In this document: positions 4,093 to 6,468 of the stretch, one piece after another
Layout: each line of letters opens with the position of its first letter
Position numbering within the stretch: position 1 is the stretch's first letter
NCBI GenBank assembly: GCA_003165095.1
Contig: PLSH01000236.1
Span: 1 to 6,468, forward strand
Length of the DNA: 6,468 bases
Reading direction: 5' to 3'
Source of the DNA: Acidobacteriaceae bacterium
GTDB lineage: Bacteria; Acidobacteriota; Terriglobia; Terriglobales; Acidobacteriaceae
Program-made: the position numbers and the translations under genes
Notes under the pieces: model-generated
The model's database searches: none
Told to the model about the DNA's origin: nothing
Seen by the model: only the letters and a program-made list of their open reading frames with translations

Positions 4093-6468
4093 TTATGCTT
4101 CCGCCGGAGCTCCATGCGTAGCGTCCCCGCGCTTCAGCAGCCGGCTCAAAATCACGTACAGCACCGGGATGAAGATCAGGTTCAGCACGGTTGACAGCAA
4201 CATGCCGCCCACAATGGTCGTTCCCACGGAGCGGCGCCCGAGCGCGCCGGCGCCGGTGGCAAACACCAGCGGAAGAACGCCCAGAATGAAGGCAAACGAG
4301 GTCATCAGAATAGGCCGCAGCCGCAGCTCCGCGGCTTCAATGGCTGCTTCGACAATGGAGCGGTCCTTGCGCCGCAACTGCTCCGCAAATTCGACGATAA
4401 GAATCGAGTTCTTCGCCGAGAGGCCGATCAGCATCACCAGGCCGATCTGGCAGTAGACATCGTTGCTCAGCCCGCGTAGCGAGACCAGGCCCAGCGCGCC
4501 CAGCACGGCCATCGGCACCGCCAGCAGGATGATGAACGGCAGCGCAAAGCTCTCATACAGCGCGGAGAGCGTGAGGTAAATGACCAGAATGCCAAGTCCG
4601 AAAATGATGAGCGCTTTGCCGCTGGATTCGATCTCATCGAGCGTGAGTCCGGTCCATTGGTAGGTCATGCCGGGCATCATGGTTTTTTGGGCGAGGCTTT
4701 CCATGGCGGCGATTCCCTGACCGGAACTGTAGCCGGGCCCTGGAGAACCGTCGATCTCGACGGCGCGGAAAAGATTGTAGTGCGTTATCACGGGAGGGCC
4801 GGAACTCTGGGCCACGGTGATCAGGTTATCGAGGGGAACCATCTCCCCGGCGTCGGTGCGGACGTAGTAATTGCGGAGGTCGCTGGCGGTCATGCGAAAT
4901 TGCTGATCGGCCTGCGCATAGACGCGATAGGTGCGGTTGTTGTAGTCGAAGTCGTTCACATATTCAGATCCCATGAAGACGCCGAGGGCGGTAGTGATCT
5001 GCGAGAGCGGGACGCCCATGGCCTTGGCTTTTTCGCGATCGATGCTGACCAGTACCTGGGGATCGTTGGCGGAGAAGGTGGTGATCAGGCCACTCAGGTC
5101 CTTTTGCTGGCGGCTGGCCGCCACGATCTGGTGTGCAACGCGGTCCAGGTCGCTGAGGGTGTTGGAGCCCTGGTCCTGGAGCATGAATGAGAACCCGCCA
5201 AAGCTGCCGACGCCCTGCACGGCTGGAGGCTGGATGATGGCTACGATGCCGCCGTTGGGCGCCATGGCCAGGCGCATCAGTTTGGGCGAGAGATCGGCGA
5301 CGATGTCGGCTGCCGAGTGGCCCTTGCCGCGGCGCTCGTCCTGAGACCGGGTCGAGATAAACATCATGGCGGCGTTGGATGAGCCGCCCCCAAAGCTGAA
5401 TCCGACCATTTCGAAGGCGCCCACAATATCCGGATTCTGCGCGATGATTGACTCTCCGCGCTCGGTCAGGGCCGTGGTATAGGCCAGTGAAGCACCCGGC
5501 GGCGCCTGCACAATCACCATCAGGTAGCCCTGGTCCTCCTGCGGAATAAACCCGGTGGGCACGTGGCCATAAATCCAGACCGTCGCACCGAGGCCGGCGA
5601 AAAACACCACCAGCAGCACGTAGCGCAGTTGCAGCGCCACATGAATGACGCGGGCATAGGAGCTCGCCAGCCAGGCGACGGAAGCGTCGGCTCCGTGGAT
5701 GAATGCCGCAAACGCGCGCGACAACGGGCGAATGTGAAGAAAATCAAGCTGCCGCGGGCGAGCCTCTTCGCCGCGCAGAAACATGGCGGACAGCGCCGGG
5801 GACAGGGTCAGCGCGTTAAAGGCGGAGATGGCGATGGCGAAGGCGATGGTCAGCGAAAACTGGCGATAGAGAATGCCGGTGGTGCCGGGGAAGAATGATA
5901 CCGGCACAAAAACCGCAATGAGCACCAGCGATGTGGCAATCACGGCGCTGGTCACCTCGCCCATGGCGCGCGAAGTGGCCTCGTACGGATCGGAATGCTC
6001 CATGGCGATGTGGCGCTGCACATTTTCGATGACCACAATCGCGTCGTCGACCACCAGCCCGGTGGCCAGGGTGATGCCGAACAGGGTGAGGGAGTTGATT
6101 GAGAAGTCAAAGATTTTGATGAAGGCGAAAGTTCCAATGAGGGAGACAGGAATAGTGACGGCGGGAATAATGGTGGCGCGCCAATCGAGAAGGAAGAGAA
6201 AAATGACCAGGATGACGATGGAAATGGCTTCGGCGAGCGTTACCAGCACCTCGTGGATGGAGTCGCCGACAACGGTGGTGGAGTCGAAGGCGACCCGGTA
6301 TTGCAGCCCCGGAGGAAAACGTTTGGAAAGCTCGACGAGCGTGGACTTGGCCAGGCGGTCGACGTCAAGGGCGTTGGCATTGGAGAGCTGTTGGACGCCG
6401 ATGCCCACGCCGGTCATTCCGTTGAATTCCAGGCGAGTGCTGTAATCCTCAGCGCCCACCACGGAGTG
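4093..6468 (-). CDS. RND efflux transporter, HAE1/AcrB family, partial (N-terminus beyond window)
   Basis: This is the inner-membrane, proton-driven pump subunit of a tripartite multidrug efflux system; a periplasmic adaptor and an outer-membrane channel would be its partners. The window holds 791 residues, equivalent to AcrB from about residue 270 to the end, so TM1 and much of the first porter half are missing. Present in order are the end of the first porter half, TM2-TM6 with GLVVDDAIVVIENV (proton-relay Asp141-Asp142 of the fragment), the second periplasmic loop with a glycine-rich switch-loop region GFSFGGGSSNAAM, and TM8-TM12 with GLSAKNSILIVEFAEQ (Lys686) and LRLRPILMTS (Arg716, Thr723). 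All five relay residues known from AcrB are kept, so the pump should be active. A GTG at 6462 lies inside the family's conserved GAEDYS region and is not the true start. The adaptor gene may lie to the right. Substrate cannot be told from sequence. Confidence 0.95.
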   Translation of the reverse strand, partial: HSVVGAEDYSTRLEFNGMTGVGIGVQQLSNANALDVDRLAKSTLVELSKRFPPGLQYRVAFDSTTVVGDSIHEVLVTLAEAISIVILVIFLFLLDWRATIIPAVTIPVSLIGTFAFIKIFDFSINSLTLFGITLATGLVVDDAIVVIENVQRHIAMEHSDPYEATSRAMGEVTSAVIATSLVLIAVFVPVSFFPGTTGILYRQFSLTIAFAIAISAFNALTLSPALSAMFLRGEEARPRQLDFLHIRPLSRAFAAFIHGADASVAWLASSYARVIHVALQLRYVLLVVFFAGLGATVWIYGHVPTGFIPQEDQGYLMVIVQAPPGASLAYTTALTERGESIIAQNPDIVGAFEMVGFSFGGGSSNAAMMFISTRSQDERRGKGHSAADIVADLSPKLMRLAMAPNGGIVAIIQPPAVQGVGSFGGFSFMLQDQGSNTLSDLDRVAHQIVAASRQQKDLSGLITTFSANDPQVLVSIDREKAKAMGVPLSQITTALGVFMGSEYVNDFDYNNRTYRVYAQADQQFRMTASDLRNYYVRTDAGEMVPLDNLITVAQSSGPPVITHYNLFRAVEIDGSPGPGYSSGQGIAAMESLAQKTMMPGMTYQWTGLTLDEIESSGKALIIFGLGILVIYLTLSALYESFALPFIILLAVPMAVLGALGLVSLRGLSNDVYCQIGLVMLIGLSAKNSILIVEFAEQLRRKDRSIVEAAIEAAELRLRPILMTSFAFILGVLPLVFATGAGALGRRSVGTTIVGGMLLSTVLNLIFIPVLYVILSRLLKRGDATHGAPAEA

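Noticed and set aside
4097..4110. A 5-bp hairpin (GCTTC/GGAGC) at the 3' end of the RND gene as a terminator
   Set aside because: The stem is short with one G-T pair, lies inside the coding region, and is not followed by a T-run on either strand.
5873..6445. A 190-codon Met/Thr/Ser-rich open frame on the plus strand
   Set aside because: It is antisense to transmembrane segments of the RND gene. The Met/Thr/Ser richness is what antisense reading of codons for hydrophobic residues produces.
6460..6462. GTG as the start codon of the RND gene
   Set aside because: The upstream codons continue the frame (His-Ser-Val), and the segment aligns with AcrB near residue 270. The gene is simply cut by the window edge.

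Overview
The window is GC-rich and gene-dense. It looks like a bacterial chromosome segment, most likely from the Acidobacteriota (Terriglobia-like). That placement rests on the mix of a stand-alone hisI, a long-form hisG, a Tat-signal TIM-barrel-like protein, an HAE1-type RND pump, and a paired-hairpin intergenic repeat of a style I associate with that phylum. It is an inference; no rRNA or other marker gene is present.

Bases 1-2645, minus strand, read right to left: the start of a histidine biosynthesis operon. A promoter-like sequence (2616-2645) precedes a 25-codon leader ORF (2531-2608) that holds seven His codons, five of them consecutive. It is followed by an intrinsic terminator (2471-2502), then hisI (2096-2437), hisG (1228-2103, overlapping hisI by 8 nt) and hisD (1-1151, cut by the window edge). 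The leader can form mutually exclusive 1:2, 2:3 and 3:4 stems, so it reads as a complete ribosome-mediated attenuator answering to histidyl-tRNA charging. This leader is the most interesting item here and is easily missed, because it lies in a short gap and the ORF is small. The hisG-hisD gap holds a REP-like pair of hairpins that abuts the hisD ribosome-binding site.

Bases 2648-3589, minus strand: a Tat-exported protein with a TIM-barrel/aldo-keto-reductase-like appearance and unknown function. It lies directly upstream of the his leader on the same strand.

Bases 3755-4078, plus strand: a small exported protein with a ComEA-like helix-hairpin-helix domain, transcribed divergently from the TIM-barrel gene.

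Bases 4093-6468, minus strand: the C-terminal three quarters of an AcrB/MexB-type RND efflux transporter, convergent with the ComEA-like gene across only 14 bp. Its N-terminus lies beyond the right edge.

HisG (step 1), HisI (step 3) and HisD (last two steps) act in one pathway, and the attenuator would set their joint expression. I see no functional link between the his genes and the three genes to their right. No tRNA, rRNA, CRISPR array or insertion sequence was seen, and no gene-free stretch exceeds 300 bases.
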